A stretch of 64,000 nt of DNA from Desulfuromonadaceae bacterium (lineage in GTDB: Bacteria; Desulfobacterota; Desulfuromonadia; Geobacterales; Pseudopelobacteraceae). Location of the stretch: assembly GCA_028688955.1 (NCBI GenBank), contig JAQTXD010000008.1:1-64000 (forward strand), written 5' to 3'. Below are positions 8,645 to 16,920 of the stretch, piece by piece. The translations under genes were made by a program, and so were the position numbers. How positions within the stretch are numbered: the first letter of the stretch is position 1; each line of letters begins with the position of its first letter. The notes below the pieces were generated by a model. The model ran no database searches. It was not told the DNA's origin and saw only the letters and a list, made by a program, of their open reading frames with translations.

Positions 8645-10570
8645 GTGATTTCTATCATCCTTAAATCAAGGTTTTTTTTCCATTTCCCCAGATTATTGGT
8701 GCTGATGACAGGTCTTATCGGCCTGCCTCTGCCTGCTCTCTGTGCTAACCCTGAATATGTCAGCAGCCTGATCCGTGAAGCGGCACGACTGAAACTATAC
8801 GAAGATCGGGGCTGGCGCGCCCTTCTCCATTACGGGAAAAATAGTACCGGCTCATACCGCAGTAAAATTGACGATTCAAAGTTCTTTAACTCACCAGTCG
8901 GGAGAATAAATCCCGAAGCGGAACTGGAAGCAACACTACAGAGCTTTTTCCTGGTTGATCTCAAAGACGGCCAGAGCAGCCTCTGTCGTTTTCCAGGCCG
9001 TTTTGCCTGGCTGGATGAACATCTGCACATTGATCAGTCTCAGCTTCCCTCCACAGTGTGTTCCGAACGTGACAGTACATTTGAAGCAATTGGAGCACAG
9101 TCAGCAGTGCTTGTTTTCCCGGTTGGGCACATCAATAGTCCCGCCTCCATGTTCGGACATACCCTGATTCGCATTGACGGTAAGAGCAGAAGCCGACTCA
9201 TTTCATACGCCGTGAACTATTCTGCTGCAAATACGGATTCAAACGGCCTTGCCTATGCGTGGAAAGGGTTAACGGGAATGTACAAGGGGTTTTATTCACT
9301 GATGCCCTACTATGACAAAGTTCGTGAATACAACGACCTCGAACACCGGGATATATGGGAGTACAAGCTTAATCTTACTGCGCCGGAAGTAAAACGAATG
9401 CTCGAACACATATGGGAACTACAGAACATTGAATCTTCGTATTATTTTTTGGATGAGAACTGTTCTTACAACCTGATGTTTCTAATGGAAGTAGCGCGTC
9501 CGGAACTGCAACTGACTGAGAAGGCAGGTTACTTCGTTCTGCCATCTGACACAGTGCAAATAGCTATGGCCAATGGCATCATTGGCGGCGTTAGCTACCG
9601 CCCCTCACAAGGCACCAAAATCAGAAAAATCATCTCGTTGCTGAAACCCGACGAACAGACAATCGCCTATGACATTTCCTTTATGGCGGAGGACCCGTCT
9701 CGAGTAATCAGCCTTCCCGTTTCAACTATTGAGAAAATAAAGATACTCGATCTTGCGGCGGGGTTTGTTCAATACCGGTTTGGTCGTAAAGAGATTGAAA
9801 AGGATGTCTATTCGCGTTTGTATCTCAAGATTCTTAGTGTAAGGAGTGGTCTGGGAAACGCTCCTGAAGATATTTACACTATTACGGAACCGGTCAGTCC
9901 CGACAAGGGGCACGGAACCACACGAATTTCTTCAGCGATTGGAGTTCATCGAGGCACCTTGTTCGGAGAGCTGAATGTTCGTCCAGAATTTCATTCACTC
10001 CGAGACCCAGATCAAGGATATCTGCCGGGGGCGCAGATAAAGTTTCTGGATACCGCTCTACGCTATGGTGGAGGTTCTAAGAATTTGTATCTGAATTCGC
10101 TGTATATCCTTGACATTATTTCCATCGCACCGCGAGACACTTTTTTCAAACCGGTTTCATGGAAAATAAATACCGGTTTTGACAAAGAATTGTTGCACAA
10201 CCGTCAGGAACACCTCATTTACCACCTGAACTCAGGCGGTGGTTTTTCTTATTCAACTCCATTCGAAGGCATTTACTACCTTTTTGGTGAGCTGATGATA
10301 CAGGCGGGGCACGAATTTCGTGCCGGTATTACCGCTGCACCCGGACTCAGCGTGGGTATGGTGGAACAGCTTTCAAGCAGCACAAAACTTCTACTTGGTG
10401 TGGCCGGTTACTGGTACAGGTCTGGTGAGGACCGTACCTCCGTAAAAGCAACCGTCAGTTTGAACCAGCGCCTGACGCAAAACAACAGCCTCTCTCTTGA
10501 AGCCCTCCACGAATATATGAATAGCACCACTCTCTCCGAAGTTTCACTCCGTTGGAATTTTTACTATTGA
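8645..10570 (+). CDS. DUF4105 (Lnb N-terminal domain) exported protein
   Basis: GTG 8645 has AGGAA nine bases upstream and avoids the terminator stem that contains the track start 8603; 641 aa. An N-terminal hydrophobic segment (LLVLMTGLIGLPLPALCA) acts as signal peptide. The DUF4105 domain, a predicted papain-like/NlpC-related fold, is visible as VFPVGHINSPASMFGHTLIR at about 155-175 and the later DENCSYNLMFLME (about 275). The C-terminal 250 residues are rich in alternating aromatic/polar strands and end in W-N-F-Y-Y, as in outer-membrane barrels, so it may be a surface domain plus barrel. No function is established; possible hydrolase acting on envelope lipid or peptidoglycan is inference. 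Confidence 0.8.
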   Translation: MISIILKSRFFFHFPRLLVLMTGLIGLPLPALCANPEYVSSLIREAARLKLYEDRGWRALLHYGKNSTGSYRSKIDDSKFFNSPVGRINPEAELEATLQSFFLVDLKDGQSSLCRFPGRFAWLDEHLHIDQSQLPSTVCSERDSTFEAIGAQSAVLVFPVGHINSPASMFGHTLIRIDGKSRSRLISYAVNYSAANTDSNGLAYAWKGLTGMYKGFYSLMPYYDKVREYNDLEHRDIWEYKLNLTAPEVKRMLEHIWELQNIESSYYFLDENCSYNLMFLMEVARPELQLTEKAGYFVLPSDTVQIAMANGIIGGVSYRPSQGTKIRKIISLLKPDEQTIAYDISFMAEDPSRVISLPVSTIEKIKILDLAAGFVQYRFGRKEIEKDVYSRLYLKILSVRSGLGNAPEDIYTITEPVSPDKGHGTTRISSAIGVHRGTLFGELNVRPEFHSLRDPDQGYLPGAQIKFLDTALRYGGGSKNLYLNSLYILDIISIAPRDTFFKPVSWKINTGFDKELLHNRQEHLIYHLNSGGGFSYSTPFEGIYYLFGELMIQAGHEFRAGITAAPGLSVGMVEQLSSSTKLLLGVAGYWYRSGEDRTSVKATVSLNQRLTQNNSLSLEALHEYMNSTTLSEVSLRWNFYY

Positions 10571-10575
10571 TAATG

Positions 10576-10612
10576 AAAACGCACCTGACGGTGCTTCTAT
10601 CAGGTGCGTTAT
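10576..10612. terminator. Hairpin between DUF4105 gene and CGCG-repeat gene
   Basis: AACGCACCTGA (10578-10588) pairs with TCAGGTGCGTT (10600-10610), 11-base loop. It sits between two convergent genes and could serve both. T-runs on either side are weak. Confidence 0.65.
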
Positions 10613-10650
10613 ATTCATGGTGATTACCACTGTTAGATACAGCCACTACA

Positions 10651-11043
10651 TTATTTTTTTGCTTTTTTTACCTTTACCATATCCTTACCACAGCCGCATT
10701 TGCCCGGTTTCTGGCTGATAGACCCGCAGTTGCATCCATCACCGCATCCACATGCATATTTACCGGTAGCTGGTGCAGAAAGCTCTTTACCGTCAAGCTT
10801 GTAGAACACTTTACCGTTTTCAACCTTGTCAATAGTAGTTTTGACCAGATCTTTACCACAACCGCATTTCCCCTCTTTATTTGCGAAACTGCCACAATCG
10901 CAGCTCTGCCCGCAACCACAGACATAGACGGTGTCACCAGCTTTTCCTGCAAACTTACCGGTAGGTCCTTTTGCGGCAAACGCAAAAGATACAGCAACAA
11001 AAACAAACAACAGGGAGACAACAAGCAAAACAGATTTTTTCAT
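10651..11043 (-). CDS. Exported cysteine-rich protein with two CGCG repeats
   Basis: A 130-aa protein with a signal peptide (MKKSVLLVVSLLFVFVAVSFAFAA). The mature protein has two near-identical modules: VCGCGQSCDCGS...EGKCGCGKDLVK and ACGCGDGCNCGS...PGKCGCGKDMVK, about 55 residues apart, each with seven to eight cysteines in CxC pairs. Such spacing is expected of a metal-binding (copper, zinc or Fe-S) protein of the periplasm. It has its own promoter and lies just downstream of tonB of locus A, on the same strand, which suggests a metal-related job. Repeat identity suggests internal duplication. Good AGGAGG before the ATG. I do not recognise a named family. Confidence 0.85.
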   Translation of the reverse strand: MKKSVLLVVSLLFVFVAVSFAFAAKGPTGKFAGKAGDTVYVCGCGQSCDCGSFANKEGKCGCGKDLVKTTIDKVENGKVFYKLDGKELSAPATGKYACGCGDGCNCGSISQKPGKCGCGKDMVKVKKAKK

Positions 11044-11075
11044 GGTAGATCCTCCTCAAGATATATGTGCGCTTA

Positions 11076-11103
11076 ACTTTACAAAGAAAATGTTGGTTGT
11101 CAA
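11076..11103 (-). promoter_or_regulatory. Promoter of CGCG-repeat gene
   Basis: Reading the minus strand: TTGACA (11103-11098), 16 bases, TAAAGT (11081-11076), about 33 bases before the ATG at 11043. Consensus -35 and plausible -10. Confidence 0.55.
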
Positions 11104-11160
11104 CAAATTTAGCAGGCACATTTCGACTACGAGCAATAAACGCAAAACTTTAAGTCGAAT

Positions 11161-11865
11161 CTACTGCAAATTGAACGTCACCGGAAAAACAAGTTCAACT
11201 GCAACAGGTGGACGCGGAAAGGTACCAATATTTTTTACCGTTTGTAAGGCACTGTTGTCGAGCACAGGGTACCCGCTGGTCTCTTTTACACGTATTGAGT
11301 GGATCCTGCCGTCTTCCGCTACAACAAATGATAACACGACTCTTCCTGTCCATTCCATCCTGCGGGCAATGGAGGGATAAATAAGATTTTTTGAGATAAC
11401 GCTGCGAATATAACTCAACTGATCTTTCAGATAAAGTTGCTGAGCCTTTTCCGGAGTTATTCGCTCTTCCCCACGCAGGGAGTTTGTTTCCGAAGCAGTT
11501 GTAAATGCAGACGGTGCATTGGAATTCTGCAGGGGCACGTGTGCTGCAACCGCTCTGTTTGATGCGGGTAGCGTCGGAAATGGTCCCGGGGACTGACTGG
11601 CCATGATTTCCGGTACAGCTGCCGGTCGTACCTCCACCATCTTAACCGGTGCAGATGGCGAAGCTACCGGCAGCTGTCTGACGGCAGTCACCGGTCGTCT
11701 GGGTCTTTCCTTCGGCTGCTCCGAGACCTGACATTGAGCAAGTGTAAAATCAAGAGTGATGGGGGGAGTATGGGTAACTGCATTGGCGGTCAATGCCAGC
11801 ATCAGCGCCAACAGCCCCAGATGCACCCCCAGTGAAGTCAGATAATATTTAACCTGGCAGAGCAC
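11161..11865 (-). CDS. tonB: TonB energy transducer (locus A)
   Basis: Links the ExbBD proton channel to the locus A receptor. The track start at 11991 lies deep inside exbD; GTG 11865 has GGAGG seven bases upstream and gives 234 aa. Residues about 8-28 form the single transmembrane helix (YYLTSLGVHLGLLALMLALTA), followed by a Pro/Ala-rich periplasmic linker (RPRRPVTAVRQLP...) and a C-terminal TonB domain from about 150 with YPSIARRMEWTGRVVLSFVV and SGYPVLDNSALQTVK. It overlaps exbD by 17 bases, which implies translational coupling. The linker is short compared with E. coli TonB. Best partner is the receptor 14409-16490. Confidence 0.92.
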   Translation of the reverse strand: MLCQVKYYLTSLGVHLGLLALMLALTANAVTHTPPITLDFTLAQCQVSEQPKERPRRPVTAVRQLPVASPSAPVKMVEVRPAAVPEIMASQSPGPFPTLPASNRAVAAHVPLQNSNAPSAFTTASETNSLRGEERITPEKAQQLYLKDQLSYIRSVISKNLIYPSIARRMEWTGRVVLSFVVAEDGRIHSIRVKETSGYPVLDNSALQTVKNIGTFPRPPVAVELVFPVTFNLQ

Positions 11866-12241
11866 TGATGGCCTCCGTCTGCAGGCTGAGTTTCTTGAAC
11901 CCCATACAGGTAACAGAATCCAGCACCTTAACAAAGTCCTGCAATACCAGTGACTTGTCAGCCCTGATGAGAACCGGAGAATTTCGATCAATGCCGTTCA
12001 GTGACTGCGTGAGGGACGCAATAGTTGCAGGTTTACCATCAAAGAACAGCATTCCGACCTGGCTGATCACTATTGTATGCCCCTGCAGTGCGGCGCTGCC
12101 CCCCCGAGAAGCCTTGGGTAGTTGCACCGGAATTGCGCCCTGGGCAATAAATGTAGAGGTTGTCAGGACAATGGTCAACAGCACCAGCATGATATCGATG
12201 AACGGAATCACGTTGATGACGCTAACTTCTTTCTCTTCCAT
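11849..12241 (-). CDS. exbD: ExbD/TolR biopolymer transport protein (locus A)
   Basis: Inner-membrane partner of ExbB in the proton channel that energises TonB. 130 aa; a short cytoplasmic start ([16 protein letters not shown]) leads into one transmembrane helix ([17 protein letters not shown], about 17-33). The channel aspartate D16 in VIPFIDIML is present. The periplasmic part has the PVQLPKAS motif and the C-terminal ExbD fold with [10 protein letters not shown]. It overlaps exbB by 20 bases and tonB by 17. The set exbB-exbD-tonB in this short form resembles the compact TonB energisers of anaerobes. Confidence 0.93.
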   Translation of the reverse strand: MEEKEVSVINVIPFIDIMLVLLTIVLTTSTFIAQGAIPVQLPKASRGGSAALQGHTIVISQVGMLFFDGKPATIASLTQSLNGIDRNSPVLIRADKSLVLQDFVKVLDSVTCMGFKKLSLQTEAISALPG

Positions 12242-12656
12242 GGTGGACCTCCCAGGCGAGCATGGTTTCCTTGGCCTGGCGAACCAGGAAGTTGTAGATT
12301 GTCACCGCCGGAATAGCGACCACCAACCCAACCGCTGTCGCCTTCAGCGCCAGTGCCAGACCTACCATGATTTTGCTGGCGTCAACAAAACCGTGCTGAC
12401 CCATGGTTGAAAAGGTCAGCATGATACCAAGCACAGTCCCCAACAAACCGATATAGGGGGCATTGCTGCCGACAGTCGCAATGATATGCAGTTTTCTGGT
12501 CAGTGCCAACTCCAGTTCTTTCTTGTCCTTATATGATAATACGTCAATTTTTCGATAGAATGCTTTTCGCTCCAGAGCGACCCCGACTGCAATCACGCTC
12601 ATTACTATCAATAACCCTATAACGCCGTAGTCAATTGCTTCTTTGAGCCAATTCAT
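12222..12656 (-). CDS. exbB: ExbB/TolQ-type proton channel, short form (locus A)
   Basis: Start moved from 12863 to ATG 12656, nine bases after AAGGAG; 144 aa. Three transmembrane helices are visible: [18 protein letters not shown] (about 10-27), [19 protein letters not shown] (about 70-88) and [26 protein letters not shown] (about 105-130). The pore threonines in GTVLGIM and ATAVGL are conserved. It is the short ExbB type, about 100 residues less than E. coli ExbB and clearly different from the 243-aa ExbB of locus B, so the two systems are not a recent duplication. It overlaps the 69-aa gene upstream by 26 bases. Confidence 0.92.
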   Translation of the reverse strand: MNWLKEAIDYGVIGLLIVMSVIAVGVALERKAFYRKIDVLSYKDKKELELALTRKLHIIATVGSNAPYIGLLGTVLGIMLTFSTMGQHGFVDASKIMVGLALALKATAVGLVVAIPAVTIYNFLVRQAKETMLAWEVHHGRERS

Positions 12657-12840
12657 CAGATGCATCTCCTTTCTTTTTGTTCCAGAGTGCGACTGCGACC
12701 AGAATAACTCCCATGCCTGCACAATTAAAGCAAGCCGTGCAGTTGCCACCAGCGCACATACCCGTAATGACCGGCAGTGCAGTAATACCTCCGGTAGCGC
12801 CAACAGCGCAAAAAACCAGTGAACTAGACATTTTTCCCAT
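12631..12840 (-). CDS. Small two-helix membrane protein with cysteine loop
   Basis: Track start 12924 lies inside the upstream gene; ATG 12840 has AAGGAG nine bases before it and gives 69 aa. Two short hydrophobic stretches ([23 protein letters not shown] and [12 protein letters not shown]) flank a loop with four cysteines, [15 protein letters not shown]. The cysteine loop between two membrane segments looks like a metal or heme/Fe-S ligand site. It overlaps both the polyferredoxin-like gene (17 bases) and exbB (26 bases), so it is an integral part of locus A. I do not know a named family. Possibly a membrane relay for electrons or metal between the 4Fe-4S protein and the transporter; this is inference. 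Confidence 0.7.
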   Translation of the reverse strand: MGKMSSSLVFCAVGATGGITALPVITGMCAGGNCTACFNCAGMGVILVAVALWNKKKGDASDELAQRSN

Positions 12841-13660
12841 AACATATGGCTCCTTCCGGACACACTTTTTCACATTGATGACAAGGCATACAGGAAAGCT
12901 GATCAATTTTTGCGCTTGCGTCATGCATGCTGATGGCCCACGTCGGGCAGATATCTGTACACTGCCCGCAACCGGTACATCGGTGTTTCACAACCGTAAC
13001 CCGTTTGCCAAACCTCATCCCCAATCTGCTAGACAACGCATCCAATGCACCTACCGGGCAGAGAAAATTACAGTACGCCCTTCCCCCCTTAGCAACCACT
13101 GCAAGCAGAATGAAAAGTGCCAGATTTATTATGCCGTAGGCCCGAAAGAAGTAGGCCAGATCGGCCTGAATAAAGAGCGAACCGAAGAGGCGTGGGATTG
13201 CAGCAAAATTGCAGTAATTACAGCAAAGACTCCCCAGGCCAAGAAGCGGAGCCGCCAGATATACACCCAGATATCCGTATCGGACCGGAGCTGCCGGGAT
13301 CGATTCGTAGTGTAATTTCAACTTTTCCGGAACAAACCGACTCCCCAATTCCCCGGCACCCCCGATCGGGCAGAGATGACTGCACCAGTACCGCCCCAGA
13401 AAAAACGTTGAAATAATCACTCCGGCGATCAAGCCGACGCCCATATACGCGCGCATGATTCCGCCGATGACTTCACCTATTCCGGCACCTTTGCGAATGG
13501 CATAAAACATACGCGGGCACCAGGTACCACAAAAATCTCCGTCACCGGTAGTTACCTGGAAAACGATCGCCAATGGTGGCAAAAACAGCAGTAACGATAC
13601 GATCATTATCCATGTACGATGTGTGCGCATGAAACGCGTAAAACTGTTTTCAATGTGCAT
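12824..13660 (-). CDS. Membrane 4Fe-4S protein (NapH/CcoG/NosR-like)
   Basis: 278 aa from ATG 13660 (AGGAGG eight bases upstream; track start is 9 bases earlier). Hydrophobic helices at about residues 15-35, 70-92, 130-150 and 175-195 alternate with cytoplasmic Cys motifs: [10 protein letters not shown] (about 44), CSHLCPIG (about 96), CCNYCNF (about 152) and [10 protein letters not shown] (about 205). Two classic ferredoxin motifs follow near the C-terminus, [12 protein letters not shown] and [12 protein letters not shown]. This is the architecture of NapH, CcoG and the NosR C-terminal domain, which move electrons through the membrane. In a TonB operon it may reduce imported ferric iron or metal, or power extraction of iron from heme; inference. 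Confidence 0.82.
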   Translation of the reverse strand: MHIENSFTRFMRTHRTWIMIVSLLLFLPPLAIVFQVTTGDGDFCGTWCPRMFYAIRKGAGIGEVIGGIMRAYMGVGLIAGVIISTFFLGRYWCSHLCPIGGAGELGSRFVPEKLKLHYESIPAAPVRYGYLGVYLAAPLLGLGSLCCNYCNFAAIPRLFGSLFIQADLAYFFRAYGIINLALFILLAVVAKGGRAYCNFLCPVGALDALSSRLGMRFGKRVTVVKHRCTGCGQCTDICPTWAISMHDASAKIDQLSCMPCHQCEKVCPEGAICYGKNV

Positions 13661-14399
13661 TATCATCACCTCCTCCAGCTCCGGTGAAGCGGATTGGTAT
13701 TTTCAGGAGCGGTTCGTTGGTAGCTGCATCATAAAAGGCCACGGCAGGGCCATTCATTTGCTTCCCCGCTGTTTTTCCACGCCATTTGCTGCTCGAATCT
13801 GCCGAATTTTCATTACGGCCACCCTCACCCGCTGTTTTTAGATCCAGGGGCAGAGCAGATACATGACGCGTTACATGTGTTTCAGCCATAGACCGCTGAT
13901 AGTTATTAACCTGTGTTGAGCGGGATGGTGCCAACTCTTCGCTTTGATCACACTGAGCACACAGCTCTACCCCTTGCTTTTCCTGAACTGTACCGGAACT
14001 GGGTGTCAGCTGTTGTTCACCATCCCGGATTCGTCTGATTTTTACCCACAGTGCAATTTTATCTTTCGGACGAAGATCATAGTACGTGTTATTCTGAAAT
14101 TTCGGATGTCGGAACAACCCCAGATTTATCGGCACTTCCGAATTGTAAAATGTGGCCGTCAAGGTCGGATCACCTTCGAGAGCAACACGGGCATTTCCCC
14201 TGTATGGTGAAAGAACCGCAGCAGTGGCAACCAGAACATAGGAATCTCGACCCTTATCCAGCACAGCAGGGTGCCGTGCAACCCCACCACCTTTTTTTAT
14301 GGTTCCGATTGAATGGGCAGAATCGTGAAAACGATATGTAGCGGCAAGTGTAAAAAAGGCCACTGACACAGTAAAAATGATGATGGTTTTTCGCGTCAT
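13650..14399 (-). CDS. Unknown exported protein of locus A
   Basis: 249 aa, not recognised. An N-terminal signal anchor (KTIIIFTVSVAFFTLAATY) precedes a soluble part with a beta-rich region, about 50-135: YVLVATAAVLSPY, TATFYNSEVPINLGLF, KDKIALWVKIRR. The middle (about 140-215) is polar and low-complexity, with one CAQC pair that could bind metal or form a disulfide. The C-terminus returns to beta (AVAFYDAATNEPLLKIPI) and ends in GGGDDNAH. It starts 9 bases after the receptor stop and overlaps the 4Fe-4S gene by 11 bases, so it is co-translated with the system. Possibly a periplasmic substrate-binding or adaptor component. Confidence 0.6.
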   Translation of the reverse strand: MTRKTIIIFTVSVAFFTLAATYRFHDSAHSIGTIKKGGGVARHPAVLDKGRDSYVLVATAAVLSPYRGNARVALEGDPTLTATFYNSEVPINLGLFRHPKFQNNTYYDLRPKDKIALWVKIRRIRDGEQQLTPSSGTVQEKQGVELCAQCDQSEELAPSRSTQVNNYQRSMAETHVTRHVSALPLDLKTAGEGGRNENSADSSSKWRGKTAGKQMNGPAVAFYDAATNEPLLKIPIRFTGAGGGDDNAH

Positions 14400-14408
14400 G
14401 GCGTCCCC

Positions 14409-16490
14409 CTAGAATTTGTAGGCGACTTTGCCAAAGACCGAAATCGGAGCGCCGGGGCGATAGCGTTCAGTACCGGTTGTATCCTTAGTAACCTCCATGG
14501 CATACTGCTTATCGAAAACGTTATTTACGTCAAAGGTAATATCCCAGTTTTTGTTTTCATAACCGACCATGGCATTAGTCAGGAAGTTGTAGCCTCCATA
14601 CGTTGCTGAGTTAGCATTATCTACATAGTATTTGCCCCAGGTGTAGGAGTCGATTTTAGCCTTGAATCCGGACGAATGCTTATAGAATGCATACATGTTG
14701 TACTGATGCTTTGGAACATAGGGTAGCTGGTTGCCATTGCGGTTGTACGTCACCCCGGAGAGAGCTTCCTTAAAAGTATCGTACTGGAAATCACTGTACG
14801 TATAGGTACCTCCCAGGAACAATCCCTGCAATAATTGATATTTACCCGCAAACTCGAACCCCTTTTTTATGGTTGAGCCGGCATTATTATACGTTGTATC
14901 GCCTCCTGCGAGATAACTCAGGACAACCTCGTCTTTGACATCAAGATAGAACACAGATGCGTCAAAACTGTGTCCCCCATCAAAACGTGCACGGGCTCCG
15001 GTTTCATAATTAATCGTTTTGACGGGAGTAAGCCCCGGATTTTTGTCGAGTTCGGAAGACTGTGGTGTTTGGAATCCGGTGGCAACGGTTCCATAAAGAC
15101 TGTAGACCGTGTTGATTTTATAGACTGCGCCGATACGCGGACTGACCTGTGTAAAATCCTTGTTTGTGTTTGTAGTGGAGCGGTCAGCTTTATACTTTCC
15201 GGTGGCGTAGTCATAGCTCTGATAATTCTCCGTAGAAAGATCGAAAAATACCTGATCAAGACGGATACCGGCATCGAAAAGCCACGCATCGTTGACTCTG
15301 ATCGATTCCTGTGCGTATACACCCCACTTGGAGATGGTATCGCTACTGTGCGAAGCTTCACTGCCGCTGGCATCAGAAAGTGTCGCCGTAATGCGACCTG
15401 TAGGGAGAGTTTTGACATCTCTGTACAGATATTTACTCCCCTTAGGAGTATCTATCTGTCCCGCGACTCCAACGGTCAAAGTGCCGGCATTTCCAAGCAG
15501 CGAGTGTTTCCAGTCACCCTGGATGTCGGTTCCGTACACATCGGAGCCACCGTCATTAATGAGTCCCGTCACCGGATGGTAGTGCTCCCAGTTTTGGTAA
15601 TAGGCAACCGGCTTGATCTTGAAACTGCCAATATCAGATTCCAGTTTGATGCTGGTATTGTATATTTTGCTGTAGCGACCGGAATGACGCCACGCTTCGG
15701 AGGTCAACTGGGCAGGATCCGCCTCAAATGCCGCTTTGGTTAGTGTGCCCGGCAACTGGATATTGGCGTCGGTATAGCTGAAGTTCAGGTCCACCGTTGA
15801 TGTGCTGTTCACCATATGGGCAGCCTTTACATTGAACTGAGTGCTGTCGAATTTGTTCCATTCCCTCCAGCCATCGGTACTTTTCCGGGTGCCGGACAAC
15901 GATAGCGCCGTGCTTTCCCCCGCCTTGACCGATACCAGTGCATTGTATATCTGTGTATTATCGCTACCGTAACCGACTTTGAGGCTATTGATCTCTTCGA
16001 ACGGACTTCTGGTAAGTATATTGACAACGCCTCCGGCGGCATTTGCCCCGTACAGTGTTGAATTGGGTCCCTTGACTACGTCGATTCGATCTACTGTCTG
16101 GGTGTCAACGAAATCAAACCGGGTCATTCCGTCCGGATCAGTTATGGGTACCCCATCTAGCAACACCATAATCTCACGTACGCCATAGAGTGCCTTGAGG
16201 CCGGCACCGCGAATGATCAGGCGGGAGTCATAGCCGCCGTTCTTCGAATCGGACTGCACTCCTGACAACCCGGTAAGCCCTTCCTTGATACCGAACATAC
16301 GTGAATTATTGAGTACATCCCGACCAACGGTACTGATACCGGCTGCAACTTCATCGGTTTTTCTTTCCGTTCTGGTAGCAGTTACTACAACCTCATCAAG
16401 TTGCTGTTTTTGTTCTGTTCTTTCTGCTGAAAATGCGCTTGCAGTAAATGCGCACGAGGCGGCTATAATATTCAAACATGTCTTTTTCAT
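14409..16490 (-). CDS. TonB-dependent outer membrane receptor (locus A)
   Basis: 693 aa with signal peptide (MKKTCLNIIAASCAFTASAFSA) and TonB box LDEVVVTAT at about 32. The plug spans about 45-165 with GLSGVQSD, RLIIRGAG, VLLDGVPITDPDG and VDRIDVVKGPNSTLYGANAAGGVVNI, quoted here in pieces. A 22-strand barrel follows and ends on F (FGKVAYKF), as outer-membrane proteins do. The hemP gene directly upstream in the same direction suggests heme or iron-complex uptake, but I do not see a clear FRAP/NPNL heme signature, so the ligand stays open. Downstream genes in the operon supply the energiser. Confidence 0.9.
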   Translation of the reverse strand: MKKTCLNIIAASCAFTASAFSAERTEQKQQLDEVVVTATRTERKTDEVAAGISTVGRDVLNNSRMFGIKEGLTGLSGVQSDSKNGGYDSRLIIRGAGLKALYGVREIMVLLDGVPITDPDGMTRFDFVDTQTVDRIDVVKGPNSTLYGANAAGGVVNILTRSPFEEINSLKVGYGSDNTQIYNALVSVKAGESTALSLSGTRKSTDGWREWNKFDSTQFNVKAAHMVNSTSTVDLNFSYTDANIQLPGTLTKAAFEADPAQLTSEAWRHSGRYSKIYNTSIKLESDIGSFKIKPVAYYQNWEHYHPVTGLINDGGSDVYGTDIQGDWKHSLLGNAGTLTVGVAGQIDTPKGSKYLYRDVKTLPTGRITATLSDASGSEASHSSDTISKWGVYAQESIRVNDAWLFDAGIRLDQVFFDLSTENYQSYDYATGKYKADRSTTNTNKDFTQVSPRIGAVYKINTVYSLYGTVATGFQTPQSSELDKNPGLTPVKTINYETGARARFDGGHSFDASVFYLDVKDEVVLSYLAGGDTTYNNAGSTIKKGFEFAGKYQLLQGLFLGGTYTYSDFQYDTFKEALSGVTYNRNGNQLPYVPKHQYNMYAFYKHSSGFKAKIDSYTWGKYYVDNANSATYGGYNFLTNAMVGYENKNWDITFDVNNVFDKQYAMEVTKDTTGTERYRPGAPISVFGKVAYKF

Positions 16491-16560
16491 TATGTAAGGT
16501 TTCCTTTCGCATTTAATTTTATTATTCCGTTTCAGAAACCATATGAGTGCCTCGCCAGAA

Positions 16561-16615
16561 ACAAAAAAAGCCGAATAGCTCCCCCTATCTGGTAAGGAGG
16601 AATTATTCGGCTTGC
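16561..16615 (-). terminator. Terminator/attenuator between hemP and receptor gene
   Basis: Reading the minus strand, AAGCCGAATAATTCCTCC pairs with GGGGAGCTATTCGGCTT with a loop of about 15 bases, followed by TTTTTTTGTT. It is a strong intrinsic terminator between hemP and the receptor gene, so either hemP is a short separate transcript or the hairpin works as a partial attenuator. Confidence 0.8.
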
Positions 16616-16660
16616 TTGCGTGGATTTCGCGATATCACCGCGAAATCATTTGCTGGCTGG

Positions 16661-16822
16661 CTATATCAGTGGTTTTTGAAGCAGTAATTTATTACCTTTT
16701 GTTGCAACGAGAACGTACGTTGTATCGCCATACTGAACAGTAAGCGGAAAATCGTTCCTCTCCATTGAAAGTACTTTCCGTGGCGGTACTTTGGTCGCAA
16801 TTTTATAATCGGAAATGGTCAT
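16661..16822 (-). CDS. hemP: Hemin uptake protein HemP
   Basis: ATG 16822 has AGGAG seven bases upstream and gives 53 aa; the track's longer start is not supported. The sequence PPRKVLSMERNDFPLTVQY followed by GDTTYVLVATKGNKLLLQK fits the HemP/HmuP family, small proteins with a [R-x-V/I-S...L-x-x-x...G-x-x-Y-x-L-x-x-T-x-x-x-K-L-x-L-x-K] pattern that are usually encoded next to heme receptors; HmuP is reported to co-activate heme-uptake genes together with iron regulators. Here it sits between the Cys-rich gene and the receptor gene, on the same strand, and ends in a terminator. This is the main evidence that locus A deals with heme. Confidence 0.75.
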   Translation of the reverse strand: MTISDYKIATKVPPRKVLSMERNDFPLTVQYGDTTYVLVATKGNKLLLQKPLI

Positions 16823-16920
16823 GACGCAACTCCTGTCGTGACGGGCATTCCGCAACACAACCGACTGCGGAAACCGTCCGCGTTCAATTAGTTTTTAAAG
16901 TTTTACTGGGTATACGAATT

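Noticed and set aside
12677-13315. 212-aa plus-strand ORF opposite the 4Fe-4S gene
   Set aside because: Shadow frame; the minus strand carries ordered ferredoxin motifs and a ribosome binding site.
14970-15743. 257-aa plus-strand ORF inside the receptor gene
   Set aside because: Antisense shadow of a beta-barrel gene; no family motif.
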